Part shown: positions 50,110 through 61,785 of the stretch, in pieces
Layout of the letters: each line of letters starts with the position of its first letter
How positions within the stretch are numbered: position 1 is the first letter of the stretch
Assembly (NCBI GenBank): GCA_028752905.1
Contig: JAQNBH010000011.1
Location: forward strand, 21,862,841 to 21,926,840
Source of the DNA: Cladorhizidae sp. MBARI D1340-BT2
Lineage: Eukaryota > Porifera > Demospongiae > Poecilosclerida > Cladorhizidae
Length of the DNA stretch: 64,000 bases
Reading direction: 5' to 3'
Notes under the pieces: model-generated
Told to the model about the DNA's origin: nothing
What the model saw: only the letters and a program-made list of their open reading frames with translations
Databases searched by the model: none
Program-made: the position numbers and the translations under genes

Positions 50110-53100
50110 TTCAGTATCGCAAACAGTTCCATAATATTGAAAGGGAAGCTTATTTGCCATTTTGACAAGATTGAGCGATTTCAGACAGTTTTTAATGGAG
50201 AAAATTTCTCACCAAAAGACATTTACTGTCGTTTAAAGAGTAGAAACAGTTCATGTTGAAAAGGAAGCCATTTTGACAAGAATGAGACAGTTTTTCCTCA
50301 AAACGCTCAAAAGAGTCCCAATTGGAGACAAATAGAGCTTTCGGTTATAAAGGGGAGATTTCTCACCAAAAGACATTTTATCATTTAATGTTCAAATGGA
50401 AGCTAATTGCCCATTTATACAAGAATGAGTCATTTCAGACACTTCCCAAATGGAGTAAAATAGAGCTTCTATTGATAGATTTGTCACAAAAATACGTTTT
50501 CTGACATTTTAAGAGTAAAAACAGTTCCATAATGTTGAAAAGGAAGCTAATTTGCCATTTTGAGCGATTTCAAACAGTTTTTCCTCAAACGCTCCCAATT
50601 GGAACAAAATAGAGCTTCTTTCTGGTTAAAATCGGAAGATTTCTCACCAAAAGACCTTTCCTGTCGTTTAAAGAGTAGAAACAGTTCTATAATGTTGAAC
50701 AGGAAGCTAATGTGCCCATTTTGACAATAATGAAACAGTTATTCCTCAAAACCCTCCAAATAGAGCTGCTTTCAGTTAAAAAGATGATATTTCTCACCAA
50801 AACTCGTTTCTGTCATTTAAAGAGTAGAAACAGTTCCATAATGTTGAAAAGTAAGCTAAATTGAGTGATTTCATAGTTTTTTCACAAAATGCTAAAAAAA
50901 GACGCAAAATAGATCTTTCGGTTAAAAAGGGCAGAAACCAAAATATGTTTTTTGTCATTTAAGGCGTAGAAACAGTTGATTAATGTTGAAAAGGGAACTA
51001 ATTTGTCCATTTTTAAAAGTTTGAGCGATTTAAGACAGTTTTTACTCAAAATCTCCTATTGGAGAGCTTATTTCGTTTAAAAATCTGAAATTTGACTTTT
51101 TCTGTCGTTTAAAGAGTAGACTAATGTTGAAAAGGAAGCGAGCTTGTTTCGGTTAAAAATGGAAGATTTCTCACAAAAGACGTTTTCTGACAAAATAAGA
51201 GTAGAAATAGTTCCATAATGTTGAAAAGGAAACTAATTTCCCATTTTGAGCGATTTCAGACAGTTTTTCCTCAAAACGCTACCAATTGGGTCAAAATAGA
51301 GTTAAAATCGGAAGATTTCTCACCAAAAGACGTTTACTGTCGTTTAAAGAGTAGAAACAGTTCTATAATGTTGAAATGGAAGATAATGTGCCCATTTGGA
51401 CAAGAATGAGCGATTATAGAGTTTTTTCCTCCAAAAGCTCAAAAACATCCCAAATTGAGTAAAATAGAGCTTCTTTGGGTTAAAAAGACGTTTTCTGTCA
51501 TTTCAAGAGTAGAAACATTTCATAATGTTGAAAGAGAAGCTTATTTGCCATTTTGGCAAGATTGAGCGATTTCAGACCGTTTTTCCTCAAAACGCAATAA
51601 ACATGTGAGCTTTTCTGTTAAAACAGATTTCTCACCAAAATACATTTACTGTCGTTTAAAAAGTAGAAACAGTTCAATATTGCTCAAAAGAAAGCTGTGC
51701 CCATTTTGACAAGAATGAGAGTTTTTCCTCAAAACGCTCAAAAAAAGTCCCAATTGAGACAAATAGTGCTTCTTTCGATTAAAAAGGAGATATTTCTTTC
51801 CAAAAGACATTTTCTTTCAATTAAAAAATAGAAACAGAGTTCCCTAATGTTCAAATGGAAGCTAATTGCAAAAATTAGTGATTTCAGACTGTTTTTCTTT
51901 AAAACGCTTAAAACGTCCCAAATGCAGTAAAGAGGTACCAAAAATATGTTTTCTGACATTTTAAGAGTACAGTTCCATAATATTGGCTAATTTGCCATTA
52001 TTCAAAATACTATTTAAAAACGTCACTATTGTAAGCTTCTTTCAATTAAAAAGTGTAGATTTCTCACCAAAAGACGTTTGCTGTCATTTAAATAGTACAA
52101 ATAGTTCAATAACGTTAAAAGGAAGCTAAATAGCCATTTTGAGCGACTTCAGACAGTTTTTCCTCAAAATGCTCAAAAACGTACTAATTAGAGCAAAATA
52201 CGGTTAAAAAGGGGAGATTCACCAAAAGACGTTTTCTGTAGTTTAAAGTGTAGAAACAGTTCCATAATATTTAAAAGGAAGCTAGTTTTCCCATTTTTGA
52301 AAAGATTGAGACAGTTTTTTCTCAAAATGCTCAAAAACATCCCAAAATAGAGGACATTTATCATTTTAAGAGTAGGAACAGTCCTATAATGTTGAAATGG
52401 AAGCTAATTGCTCATTTTGACAAGAATGAGCGATTCAAGACAGTTTTCCCTCTAAATGCTCAAAAACGTCCCATTTTGGGAGCTTTTTTCAGTTAAAACG
52501 GCAGATTTCTCACCAAAAGACCTTTTCTGTCGTTTAAAGAGTAGAAACAGTTCCATATTGCTAAAAAGTGACATATGTGCACATTTTTAGACAGTTTTTC
52601 CTTAAAACGATTAAAATAGAGCGTCTATCAGTTGAAAGGGAGAGATTTCTTACCAAAAGACGTTTTCTGACACTATAAGAGTAGAAACAGTTCCATAATG
52701 GCTAATTTGCGATTTCAGATATTTTTTCCTCAAAACACTCAAAAACATCCAATTGGGACGTTAAAAACCGAAGATTTCTCACTAAAAGACGTTTTCAGAC
52801 GTTTAAAGAGTAGAAACAGTTCTATAATGTTGAAAAGGAAGCTAATGTGCCCATTTTGACAAGAATGAGCGAAATACGTTCCTATTGGAGCAAAATAGAG
52901 CTGCTTTCCGTTATAAAGGTGATATTTCACACCAAAATATGTTTTCTGTCATTTAAAGAGTAGAAACAGTTCCATATTGACAAGATTTAGGGATTTAAGA
53001 CGGTTTTTCTTCAAAACGCTCTAAAACGTTCCAATAAAGCAAAATAGTCTGACATTTCTAACAAAACACATTTACTATCATTTAAATAGGTAGAAACAGT

Positions 53101-55060
53101 CCATAATTTTTAAAAGGAAGCTAGTGTCCATTTTGACAAGAATAAGTTTTATCTCAAAATACTCACCTATTGTAGCAAAAAAGAGCTTCTTTCGGTTAAA
53201 AAGTGGAGATTCTCACCAAAAGACGTTTCCTGTCATTTAAAGAGTACAGTTCAATAAAGTTGTGGAGGAAGCTAAATAGCCATTTTGAGCGACCTCAGAC
53301 AGTTTTCCTAAAAAAACGTACCAATTGGAGCAAAATACGGTTAAAAAGGGGAGATTTCTCACCAAAAGACGTTTTCTGTAGTTTAAAGAGTAGGAACAGT
53401 TCTATAATGTTGATAAGGAAGCTAGTTTGCCCATTTTGAAAAGATTGAGACATTTTTTCTAAAAATGCTCAAAAACATCGCAATAGGAGCAAAATAGAGG
53501 ACATTTATCATTTTAAGAGTAGGAACAGTCCTATAATGTTGAAATGGAAACTAATTGCTCATTTTGACAAGAATGAGCGATTCGAGACAGTTTTCCCTCT
53601 AAATGCTCAAAAACGTCCCATTTTGGGAGCTTTTTTCGGTTAAAACGGCAGATTTCTCACCAAAAGACCTTTTCTGTAATTTAAAGAGTAGAAACAGTTC
53701 CATAATGCTAAAAAGTGACATATGTGCATATTTTTAGACAGTTTTTCGTTAAAACGATTAAAATAGAGCGTCTATCAGTTGAAAGGGAGAGATTTCTTAC
53801 AAAAAGACGTTTTCTGACACTATAAGAGTAGATACAGTTCCATAATGGCTAATTTGCGATTTCAGAAATTTTTTTCACAAAACACTCAAAAACATCCTAT
53901 TAGGAGGTTAAAAACGGAAGATTTCTCACTATAAGACGTTTTCAGACGTTTAAAAAGTAGAAACAGTTCTATAATGTTGAAAAGGAAGCTAATGTGCCCA
54001 TTTTGACAAGAATGAGCGAAATACGTTCCTATTGGAGCAAAATAGAGCTGTTTTCCGTTATAAAGGTGATATTTCTCACCAAAATATGTTTTCTGACATT
54101 TAAAGAGTAGAAACATTTCCATTTTGACAAGATTTAGGGATTTAAGACGGTTTTTCTTCAAACGCTCTAAAACGTTCCTTTTGAGCAAAATAGTCTTACA
54201 TTTCTAACAAAACACATTTACTATCATTTAAATAGGTAGAAACAGTCCATAATTTTTTAAAGGAAGCTAGTGTCCATTTTGACAAGAATAAGTTTTTTCT
54301 CAAAATACTCACCTATTGTAGCAAAAAATGCTTCTTTCGGTTAAAAAGTGGAGATTTCTCACCAAAAGACGTTTCCTGTCATTTAAAGAGTACAGTTCAA
54401 TAAAGTTGTGGAGGAAGCTAAATAGCCATTTTGAGTGACCTCAGACAGTTTTCCTAAAAAACGTACCAATTGGAGCAAAATACGGTTAAAAAGAGAGATT
54501 TCTCACCAAAAGTCGTTTTCTGTAGTTTAAAAAGTAGGAACAGTTCCATAATGTTGAAAAGGAAGTTATTTGCCCATTTTGAAATGATTGAGAAATTTTT
54601 TTCTCAAAATGCTCAAAAATATCCCAATAGGAGCAAAATATAGGACATTTATCATTAATGTTGAAATGGAAACTAATTGCCCATTTTGACAAGAATGAGC
54701 GATTCGAGACGGTTTTTCCTCAAAATGCTCAAAAACGTCCCAATTGGAGCAAATCAGAGCTTTTTTCAGTCAAAACGGGAGATTACTCTCACCAAAAGAC
54801 ATTTACTCTCATTTAAAGAGTAGAAAGAGTTCCATAATGTTGATAATGTGACAAGATTGAGCGATTTCAGACTGTTTTCCATAAAAATGCAATAAAATAT
54901 CCCAATTGTCGAGGTTAAAAACGGATTTCTCACAAAAGTCGGTTAAAAGAGTAGAAACAGTTTTATAATGCCAATTTGGACAAGAATGAGCGAATTCAGA
55001 CAGTTTTATCTCAAAACACGCAAAAACGTCCCTATTGGCTAAAATTTTTTTTATAACAAA
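50110..55060. repeat. Satellite 3: AT-rich tandem repeat, unit about 179 bp, divergent
   Basis: The unit reads GTAGAAACAGTTCCATAATG, then TTGAAAAGGAAGCTAATTTG, then CCCATTTTGACAAGAATGAG, CGATTTCAGACAGTTTTTCC and TCAAAACGCTC, and ends ATTTCTCACCAAAAGACG and TTTTCTGTCATTTAAAGA. About 27 copies are present, but many have internal deletions, so observed spacing is often 90-170 bp. The short reading frames are repeat products. Divergence between units is much higher than in satellite 1, pointing to an older or less homogenised array. Confidence 0.93.
52130..54700. repeat. 1.15-kb higher-order repeat within satellite 3 (about 2.2 copies)
   Basis: The marker AGGACATTTATCATT lies at 52351, 53498 and 54642 (spacings 1147 and 1144). 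The marker GACGTTTTCAGACGTTTAAA lies at about 52788 and 53936, and AGCCATTTTGAG at about 52131, 53278 and 54424. Copies are far more alike than neighbouring 179-bp units, so amplification moved a multi-unit block. Confidence 0.85.
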
Positions 55061-56106
55061 AATATATCCTTGCAGGAAAAGTTACTGACAAAATGTTTTT
55101 AACCTTTAGTATCCATTAGTACCCGTTGCAAGACATCTTGTTCTTTAGCAAGAAGGGTGAGTTAAGATTACCAGGGCATTGCATACCAGAAGTAAGGAGG
55201 TAGGTAAGCTTTGCATTAGATGATACCCTTATTCAAAAAAAATTTCCCATAACAATCATCATTTGATATCTAGCCAATGGGAGAAGTGGAGCCCATTGAA
55301 GTTAATGCGATGCGAAGCAGATGTGATAGTGAATTCATACTCGTATTTATTAGTGGCCTGATCATCTTTGTGCATTAATTGCAAGTGTTGAGATGCTGCC
55401 TTGAGACCTAGTGCTCCAGTACTTGATAAACTATCAGAATGTATAATTATATCTGAAAATTAAATGTTTTGTTGTGTGAAATTATGAAGTTCAGAAATTA
55501 ACACTATCTATATTCATGAAAGTTTATTCTAATCTGAAGAAGAAGAAGAAGAAACACAAGAAAGGAAGTCATCCAGACCATTGGCAAGACTTTAGCTATT
55601 CCTCCTGTCTGAAATGTTGCATAGAATCCTCCAAACTTCTTAAAATGGCCACCAAAAGAGTTCTAATCATAACTGTGGCCAATGTTGGACTATCATGGTG
55701 CAAGTATGGCCAATTGTACTTATCATGGTGAGAGTGTTTTCAACATCTGGTAAGCAATGTGGTGGGAGGAATATCCTTCAGCACTAAGATTCTAAGATTG
55801 CCCTGGATAAAATTTCACTATATGTGCGGAGGGGAAGGGGATTTTTTGCCACGGTTTTGAATTTTCACACTATTTGTAATAACTTTTTCCCCCTCCATTT
55901 CTCTTGTAAGTTATTTTGAGGACAACTGTAGTGCATTTGCTGCTCTTTCTATATCTAAAGGTTTGTGCATAGCTACTTCCTAGGTCAAGATATGGTAACT
56001 TGATTGCCTCACTTCTCTCTGCTTTGAAGTTGAGCTTACCCACTTTAATGTGGTTGGCACAAACACTGATGTGGAAAATGCATTGAAAGAAACAACAAAT
56101 CATCTG
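55061..56106. other. Mostly single-copy sequence, no gene recognised
   Basis: Several splice-like signals are present (CTTGCAG near 55070, an AAGAAGG/GTGAGT junction near 55157), as is a 71-codon Lys-rich frame at 55516-55731. Nothing matches a family I know and no consistent exon chain emerges. Parts may belong to a host gene on the plus strand. Confidence 0.3.
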
Positions 56107-56107
56107 T

Positions 56108-56423
56108 CACAAGGTGCATGTCCTTGATGTTGAGTTAGGTCAGAGCATCATCTCTCACAAGGTGGATGGTGAACCAGGTCAGAGCATCATCTCTCACAAG
56201 GTGCAAGCTTTAGATGGTGAGCCAGGTCAGAGCATCATCTCTCACAAGTTCCATGCCCTTGATGGGGTGTCAGGTCAGAGCATAATCTCTCACAAGGTGC
56301 ATTTCCTTGACGGATGGCCAGGTCAGAGCATCATCTCTCACAAGGTGCATGTCCTTGATGGTGAAACAAATGCCAATCTCAATAGGTTGGCTGCTTTGCT
56401 AGTTAAAAGTTTGATTTGTAAGT
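56108..56423 (+). other. Candidate exon with a 48-bp (16-residue) tandem repeat
   Basis: Six tandem units start at 56108, 56156 (shortened to 39 bp), 56195, 56243, 56291 and 56339. Unit lengths are all multiples of three, so one frame stays open and encodes HKVHVLDGEPGQSIIS with substitutions. The frame continues into NANLNRLAALLVKSLI and reaches a good GTAAGT donor at about 56420. Upstream the frame is closed by a TGA at 56084, so the piece would need a splice acceptor after that or a non-ATG start. There is no signal peptide and I do not recognise the repeat. Confidence 0.4.
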
Positions 56424-56550
56424 GAGATCTGCCTTGAATCCAGTTTCGAGTTAATACTCCAGTATTGTGGTGGTGCAGAATTTTTGCCCTTGTTGTAATG
56501 ACAGAGTTTACATGTATTATTATTCCAATATTATTATTTCTTTGTTTTAG

Positions 56551-56632
56551 AGGTGATTGCTGTCTCTTCTGCTGTTGTGCTGGTCATCATTGCTGCCATT
56601 TCGATATTGTTTATTGTGATTTTTTAAATGCG
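56551..56632 (+). other. Candidate transmembrane exon
   Basis: The acceptor TTATTTCTTTGTTTTAG is followed by 82 bp and a GTAAGA donor. One frame reads VIAVSSAVVLVIIAAISILF, a good membrane helix, and then hits TAA just before the donor. A second frame is open throughout but is Cys-rich and unlikely. The phase left by the donor at about 56420 would create a stop in the helix frame, so a simple join to the repeat exon does not work. It resembles the candidate exon at 44259 in kind. Confidence 0.3.
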
Positions 56633-56639
56633 GTAAGAA

Positions 56640-57835
56640 ATATTTAGTATACCATCCCTACTGTACAGTTTCATTGAGCTTCTCCTAGGCATTCTATTAT
56701 ACTGACATTGTGTCATTCCATAATGTTGCAATGAAATTGGAAGCCAGAAATGCAATGAAATGGATATGAAGCATGCAAGAGTAGGATTTGGTTTAATACT
56801 TACATCCATTGTATTGTGTCGGACCAAGAATCTATAGAGCAGAGGATGAAATGCTCTGTGAGCTATTTAGTTTCCAAATACTCTAAAGGATTTGTAGACG
56901 TGGGTGGGACGCATTGAAACTTTGAGAAACCTACCCTGTTTGTAAACAGGTATCTGCTTAAACATACAGCAATGTTATGCAAACAAGGTATAGGTGTTCT
57001 ACAGATAGCTAACAGTTTGAGGGCTGTTATAGTAATTTTGTTACCAGGTGCTGGGTGTATCCATAGTCTTTGGTTGCAGTGGTAGCTAGAGTTTGATAAC
57101 TGTAATACCGACTAATACATTGCATTATGAATCCTGCTTGGAATGCAACACAAGAATTGGAATGCATTCAGGCCTTCGGTAATAATGCCGGAATAGTTTT
57201 TAGATGCCACAACATAGATACTACATTGCTACATAATAGATACATTAAACTTGCAATAAAATAACACATTGGCAAGTATTTACTGGTTGTCATGGAAGTC
57301 AATTTATAGACTAAAATGTAGTCCACATCATACCATTTGATATCTTCCATATTCTTGGGAGTATAAGTAGTACCTACTAATATGCAGAGATTTTCTTGGT
57401 TGGTTTGTATGCATATGTGCTGCATGAATGTTGGGCAGTAGAGGTACACTTATATTCAAGGAATAAAAAGGTATCCCCTTAGAGGATTTGCGACAGCCTC
57501 CTTCTACATTGTAGTTGCGGAACTCCACAAACAAACAGCAGAGAAGAATATTTATCCAACTTTTAACTTCTTGTACGCTCAACAGTCTCAGCACACACCA
57601 TATTTTGTTATTATTGTTATCATATTGCTATCAGAAATGGCCCCTTAGTAGTGGGTCAGCTACAATCTCCTTCAAGTTCTCAGTAACAAATGTGCAAGAG
57701 AACTAAACAGCAGAAAATACTGTCTTGAAGATCCTTGCCCACATTTTACAAAATATGACGTGCATTGGGGAAAATTTGGAGCCTTCTGCTACTAAAATTG
57801 TTTTGATTGTAATCAAGTTTTTTGAGAAAAATAAC
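56640..57835. other. No gene recognised
   Basis: AT-rich, apparently unique sequence. Reading frames of 60-93 codons occur on both strands but without recognisable motifs or consistent splice signals. Confidence 0.4.
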
Positions 57836-57912
57836 TTAGATAGAAGATACATACATAGCTAGATATATACCTAGATAAATAGCTAGATACATACCTAGAT
57901 ACAAAGCTAGAT
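57836..57912. repeat. Short minisatellite, about 24-bp unit, three copies
   Basis: Units of the form TAGCTAGATACATACCTAGA repeat about three times with small changes. Confidence 0.7.
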
Positions 57913-58479
57913 CTTGAAGATATATTTAAAGATTTTTAATTTTTTTAAGTGAAGTCTGCTAGTTTAAAAGATCTCAAAACACATTTGAAGAAACTAATAG
58001 AAGCTGAAATTACTCTTTGAGCTACTAAAGAGTTGTCAACATGAGTTTTGGCCGAGTATGAAATGTTTTTTTAATGGTTTGGTTGCCTGCCATTTTTAAA
58101 AGTGGGTAGAGCTTGATGATACTTCCTAGAAATATTTCAAGAATTTTTTCCCATTATGTACACGTTAATTGAAATGTCAACGCGAGATTATTCAATTCGA
58201 ATGCGGATCTATTCACAGAGACCGGGCGTTTAACGGTGGGCAATATTTAGTTTTCCTCGTGTTCCAAGAAGTGGATGCTTGATAGACAACTTCTAGGTGC
58301 TACTCCTCTCTATGATTACATACTGGTACTTCATTACTCAAATCTCAAAAGGTTTTTCAAGTATATGAGCTGATAATAATTCAAAAAAGTAAAGCGAAGA
58401 ACTCTTGTTACCAAGGTGTGTAAGTAACTTTACTTCAGCTAATATAAACCTAGTGGTTTCTTTTATGACTGTTAGATCA
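57913..58479. other. No gene recognised
   Basis: Unique-looking sequence with no convincing frame. A slightly less AT-rich patch (about 58170-58260) contains ACCGGGCGTTTAACGGTGGG, which could be promoter-proximal, but nothing confirms that. Confidence 0.3.
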
Positions 58480-58735
58480 AGCTAAATAGTGTATGAATAG
58501 TAAATAGTTTAGCTAGCGCATCTAAATAGTGTAGGAATAGTAGCTAGCGTAGCTAAATAGCTAGCTAGCCCACCCTTGTAGCTAGCGCTTCATGTAGCTA
58601 GCTAGCTATCGGACCCAAGTAGCTAACCAGCTAGCGCTCCCATATAGCTAGCTGGCTAAAGCACCCAAGTAGCTAGCAAGCTAGCGCCCCCATATAGCTA
58701 GTTAGCAGTTAAATTGCTATCTAGCTTAGCTAAAT
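58480..58735. repeat. GCTAGC-rich minisatellite, about 51-bp unit
   Basis: Repeated GCTAGC and TAGCTAGCTA palindromes. A unit of about 51 bp, including ACCCAAGTAGCTA, then CAGCTAGCGCTCCCATATAG, occurs about two to three times at 58600-58710. A looser related series lies upstream (TAAATAGT-GTA-GAATAGTA). Confidence 0.7.
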
Positions 58736-59076
58736 AGCCTTTTCTTTCCTGAGAACACTGTGTGATTTTGTTATATAGTCCTTGCTCACATTCAGTTGTT
58801 CACTTATTAATATATTTTACATATAGGATTGCAGCAACATCTGTGATGAAGCAACATCTGTCATGTAATCATAACCATGAAACTAGGATGAAGGTATACT
58901 TATATAGATTCAGTCTTCTGTTTTATTTGTCCTCTGTGAGTGGTAGGTGTGGAGTGGAGTGTGTTAGGCAGGCACCACATCTATACAGGGTGAGGTGTCT
59001 GGTGCCATCCTGCCGTTGCAGAAAGCACAGTCACACCTCTGACTTCCTCACACTTGGTAATGGTGTCCCTTGCCAT

Positions 59077-59702
59077 TCAGCCTGTTTGCCCTTCAGCCTG
59101 TTTGCCCTTCAGCTGTTCTTGGGCACACTTCAGCTCGGCATGTGCATTGGACCTGTCAATGGTAAACTTTAGCATGGTTGGACCAAAGAATAGTTGAAAA
59201 CAATCTTCTGCACTTTGGCAGGATGGAGGAACATTAGGTCCTGGTTGACGGATGTATGGGCTACTCTGCAATGGCATCTAGAATTTAAAAAGAAATAATG
59301 GTTTATATGTAAAGTTTGCTTGATATAAAACATTTGTCTGTGTAATACCTAATAATATTAATTGTTATTGTTCTTTTATTCCAGGAATGTCATACCTTCC
59401 CCAGCAGTTGTCCACATATATTGGCTAGCATCCACACGGCTGGTTCCACTTCCAACTGATCTTCCTCTCCCCTGCTGTCCTCTTCCTGCAGCTCTTCCCT
59501 TCCTCTGCTGTCCTCTACCTGCAGCTCTTCCCCTATTACGATGACCTCCCATTGACATCTGCTGACTTAGTCCTATCACTGTATCTCTCCCCCTATTTCC
59601 ACTTGCTCCAACATCCATACTTGCACTCTCATCCTTGGTCTCATAAAAATTGCTACTCATATCTATTTCATCATCCCTACAACTATTTGAGTCTATGTAC
59701 AA
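59077..59702 (-). pseudogene. Second piggyBac-like remnant: Arg/Gly-rich tail and N-terminal domain start
   Basis: The segment from 59702 is a Ser/Asp-rich start followed by GHRNRGRAAGRGQQRKGRAA and a similar repeat. The segment from 59277 reads IRQPGPNVPPSCQSAEDCFQ, then LFFGPTMLKFTIDRSNAHAE, matching the piggyBac pattern of GP-----P-----FF----I---N-YA. A GTATGA donor (about 59390) and a TTTTTAAATTCTAG acceptor (about 59279) lie between them, but splicing there shifts the frame into a stop, so the gene is broken or the intron is different. The Arg/Gly tail recalls the one at 47345-48103. Downstream (about 58930-59050) a Cys-containing stretch could be a displaced C-terminal zinc ribbon; this is weak. 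Confidence 0.45.
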
Positions 59703-59825
59703 TCACTGATGCCATTATCATCAATAACCTCTCTAGTAGAGTCTGGGTATCATAACCACAGGCCATTTACAGCTAACAACCACTAACCATAGTAAAAAAA
59801 CCTTCGCGGTCAAAATGAAGTGGCT

Positions 59826-59927
59826 GTCACGATATCGTGACGGTGGTCTACAGGTGACAATTACTACTGTCATGAATACGTGACAATGGTCATATAGATA
59901 CGCTTGCGCGTGTCACGAATTCGTGAC
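59826..59927. repeat. Three 43-bp tandem repeats, each centred on a 16-bp palindrome
   Basis: GTCACGATATCGTGAC (59826-59841, perfect), GTCATGAATACGTGAC (59869-59884, imperfect) and GTCACGAATTCGTGAC (59912-59927, perfect) start exactly 43 bp apart. Each is followed by a short run including GGTC. The spacing is about four helical turns. They resemble binding sites for a dimeric regulator or a small hairpin array; no adjacent gene is defined. Confidence 0.85.
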
Positions 59928-59939
59928 AATGGTCCACTA

Positions 59940-60613
59940 AGTGTTAAACGACATAACTTTTCTTGTCATTAACACTACAACTCCACCTCCTCCCCGCAAT
60001 GGGCCACCCATCAAGACCAAGATAACAGACCAAGTAATTAACTTAGTTCCACCATCAATGGAGAGCTAATAGCTACAGTTAGTACCACACACATCAACAG
60101 CAATCACAACTGAGTTACATCTGGAACCCAGTAACACAACGAATGGACTATAAGCTGCCTATATTTGCTAGCAAACTACGAACACAGCCTCTGGAATAAA
60201 TTATTTCATAAACGGAACCTTGATCAAAGCAGCAAACATGGAAATGGCATCTTCTCCCATTCCAAACAAGTCAAGCAGAGCTCATGTCAATTATGTTATG
60301 GCCTTCACATAGCGGGACCTTCCCATAGTATCCCCAGTGGCACAAAGAAGATTTGGAGTTTTTGGGTATATAGTTATAGTTTTAAGCCACTTAAATCTTT
60401 CAACCACATGACTTGGAAAAATTGGTAACTTAAATCGTTTTTGCCAAATAAATAGCTATGGAACACATACAATAGAAAAATATAAACTTGAAGATTTGTA
60501 TCAGATTTTCATCAATTTTAATATTCTAGTATAATGTATGAGATGATAATTAGAACTTTCTGACGATACTGACATTCTTCGCATTGAAAATCTGAAATAA
60601 ATAACAATAACCT
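59940..60613. other. No gene recognised
   Basis: AT-rich, apparently unique DNA. One 87-codon plus-strand frame (60165-60428) has no recognisable motif. Confidence 0.4.
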
Positions 60614-60775
60614 TCTCAATAATTAACTTGAAATATACTCTCTCGACATTTCCACTAGATGCTCTAGCCTTCATCAGGAATGATGAGATGCTAAGACTTG
60701 TGTGAGCCTGTTATATACTGCTATCAACCACGTGATACAAGCCACACCCTGGCACATGCATCCAGCATGAGAACC
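60614..60775. repeat. Dispersed repeat, copy 2, with hammerhead-like signature on the minus strand
   Basis: Related to 48150-48330 (TCTCAATAATTAACTTGAAA, then TCGACATTTCCAC, then CATCAGGAATGATGAGATGC). The complement contains CTGATGA (60677-60671), a CTAG/CTAG stem with an AGCAT loop, then GGAAA (60654-60650). This is the order of a hammerhead core, but with extra unpaired bases beside the stem. Confidence 0.55.
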
Positions 60776-61290
60776 AGATTTGAAAAAAATAGTAAAGATA
60801 ATAGCAATTATAAATGAAATATTATAACAATTCAAAAGAATCAATAAATAAAAATTATAACACCTAAAAAGACATGCTTGATATAACTAAGTTATCTAGT
60901 ATTTTATATATATATGTTCATCCTACATTCATAGTTGAACAACTCAATAGCAACAACTCTGTTACAATTTTAAAACTATTTTAAGCAGCAGATAATGCCT
61001 TCAATTTAAAAAAACAGGAACAAGTGTTTGACTATCATTTGCACTCAAAACAATTCTTGTGGTCTGCTTCCAATCAATTGCTTTGGTTATGGTTAATGTG
61101 CCGCTCTCTGTTATCATTTTGGAAAACCTCCCTGTAGTTGGTTTCTAGACATTTAACTTTGTATATATGTTTCTAATTTAGCCATGAGTTGGATTTGCGA
61201 CCGCCGAGAGGTTTATAAACACACATGCTTGTTCTAAAAGGAAATGGTGATAATTATAATGTTCCCAGGGAGATAAACCCAATGTTGGGT
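60776..61290. other. No gene recognised
   Basis: AT-rich sequence without a convincing reading frame or repeat. Confidence 0.4.
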
Positions 61291-61579
61291 CCTAGATAAT
61301 GCTGCTGGCCCACTACTCTAGACAAACAAACAACCAGTTCTCTATTACAAATAGTTCTCTATACAACCATGGGTGCACAAGGGAGAGGAGGATGTTATGT
61401 TGGTCAGTTATATTTGGGGGGGTTTCAAATTATGCTTGTGATTTTTTCTCCTCTTCTTCCCCGATGATGGGCCTCCATGAGGTCCTGATGGGGCTTCTAG
61501 CCATCCCATTGTGCTGCCAGAGTTAGGAAGTGACTCATGAAAACTTATAGATGCACGTGCACCTACCTAACTAGTTCAG

Positions 61580-61785
61580 ATTTAGCTCAAACCACTAATG
61601 ATGTAGTTCAAGACAATGCATTTGAAAAGTATTGGACAAATTATGGAGTATGTACGGGCTTAATGTGTTTGGATTCAGATGCAAGTGGGGAGGAGAATAC
61701 AACTTACACCATGAATGATATTAATTTGATCAAATCAACAGTAGGTGTGGTCCCAACTAGCACATGGTATATTATTAATTTCTAG
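61580..61785 (+). other. Candidate exon of an unrecognised protein
   Basis: An acceptor-like CTAGTTCAG at 61571-61579 is followed by about 65 open codons. They include DNAFEKYWTNYGVCTGLMCL, then DSDASGEENTTYTMNDINL, and end in a TAG after VPTSTWYIINF, with an alternative ATG/GTATAT donor before it. Composition is protein-like, with paired Cys and possible N-glycosylation sites, so an extracellular domain is possible. I do not recognise a family. Confidence 0.25.

Noticed and set aside
51218..54692. Frames of 60-100 codons on both strands in satellite 3
   Set aside because: They follow repeat units, change frame from unit to unit and have no conserved start or motif.
58762..59172. 136-codon Cys-rich plus-strand frame as a secreted protein
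   Set aside because: It overlaps the antisense of the piggyBac-like remnant, its Cys pattern fits no known domain, and there is no consistent splice or signal-peptide context.
61440..61510. Collagen-like GPP-GPDG reading
   Set aside because: It covers only a few triplets and has a stop in the middle; too short to support.
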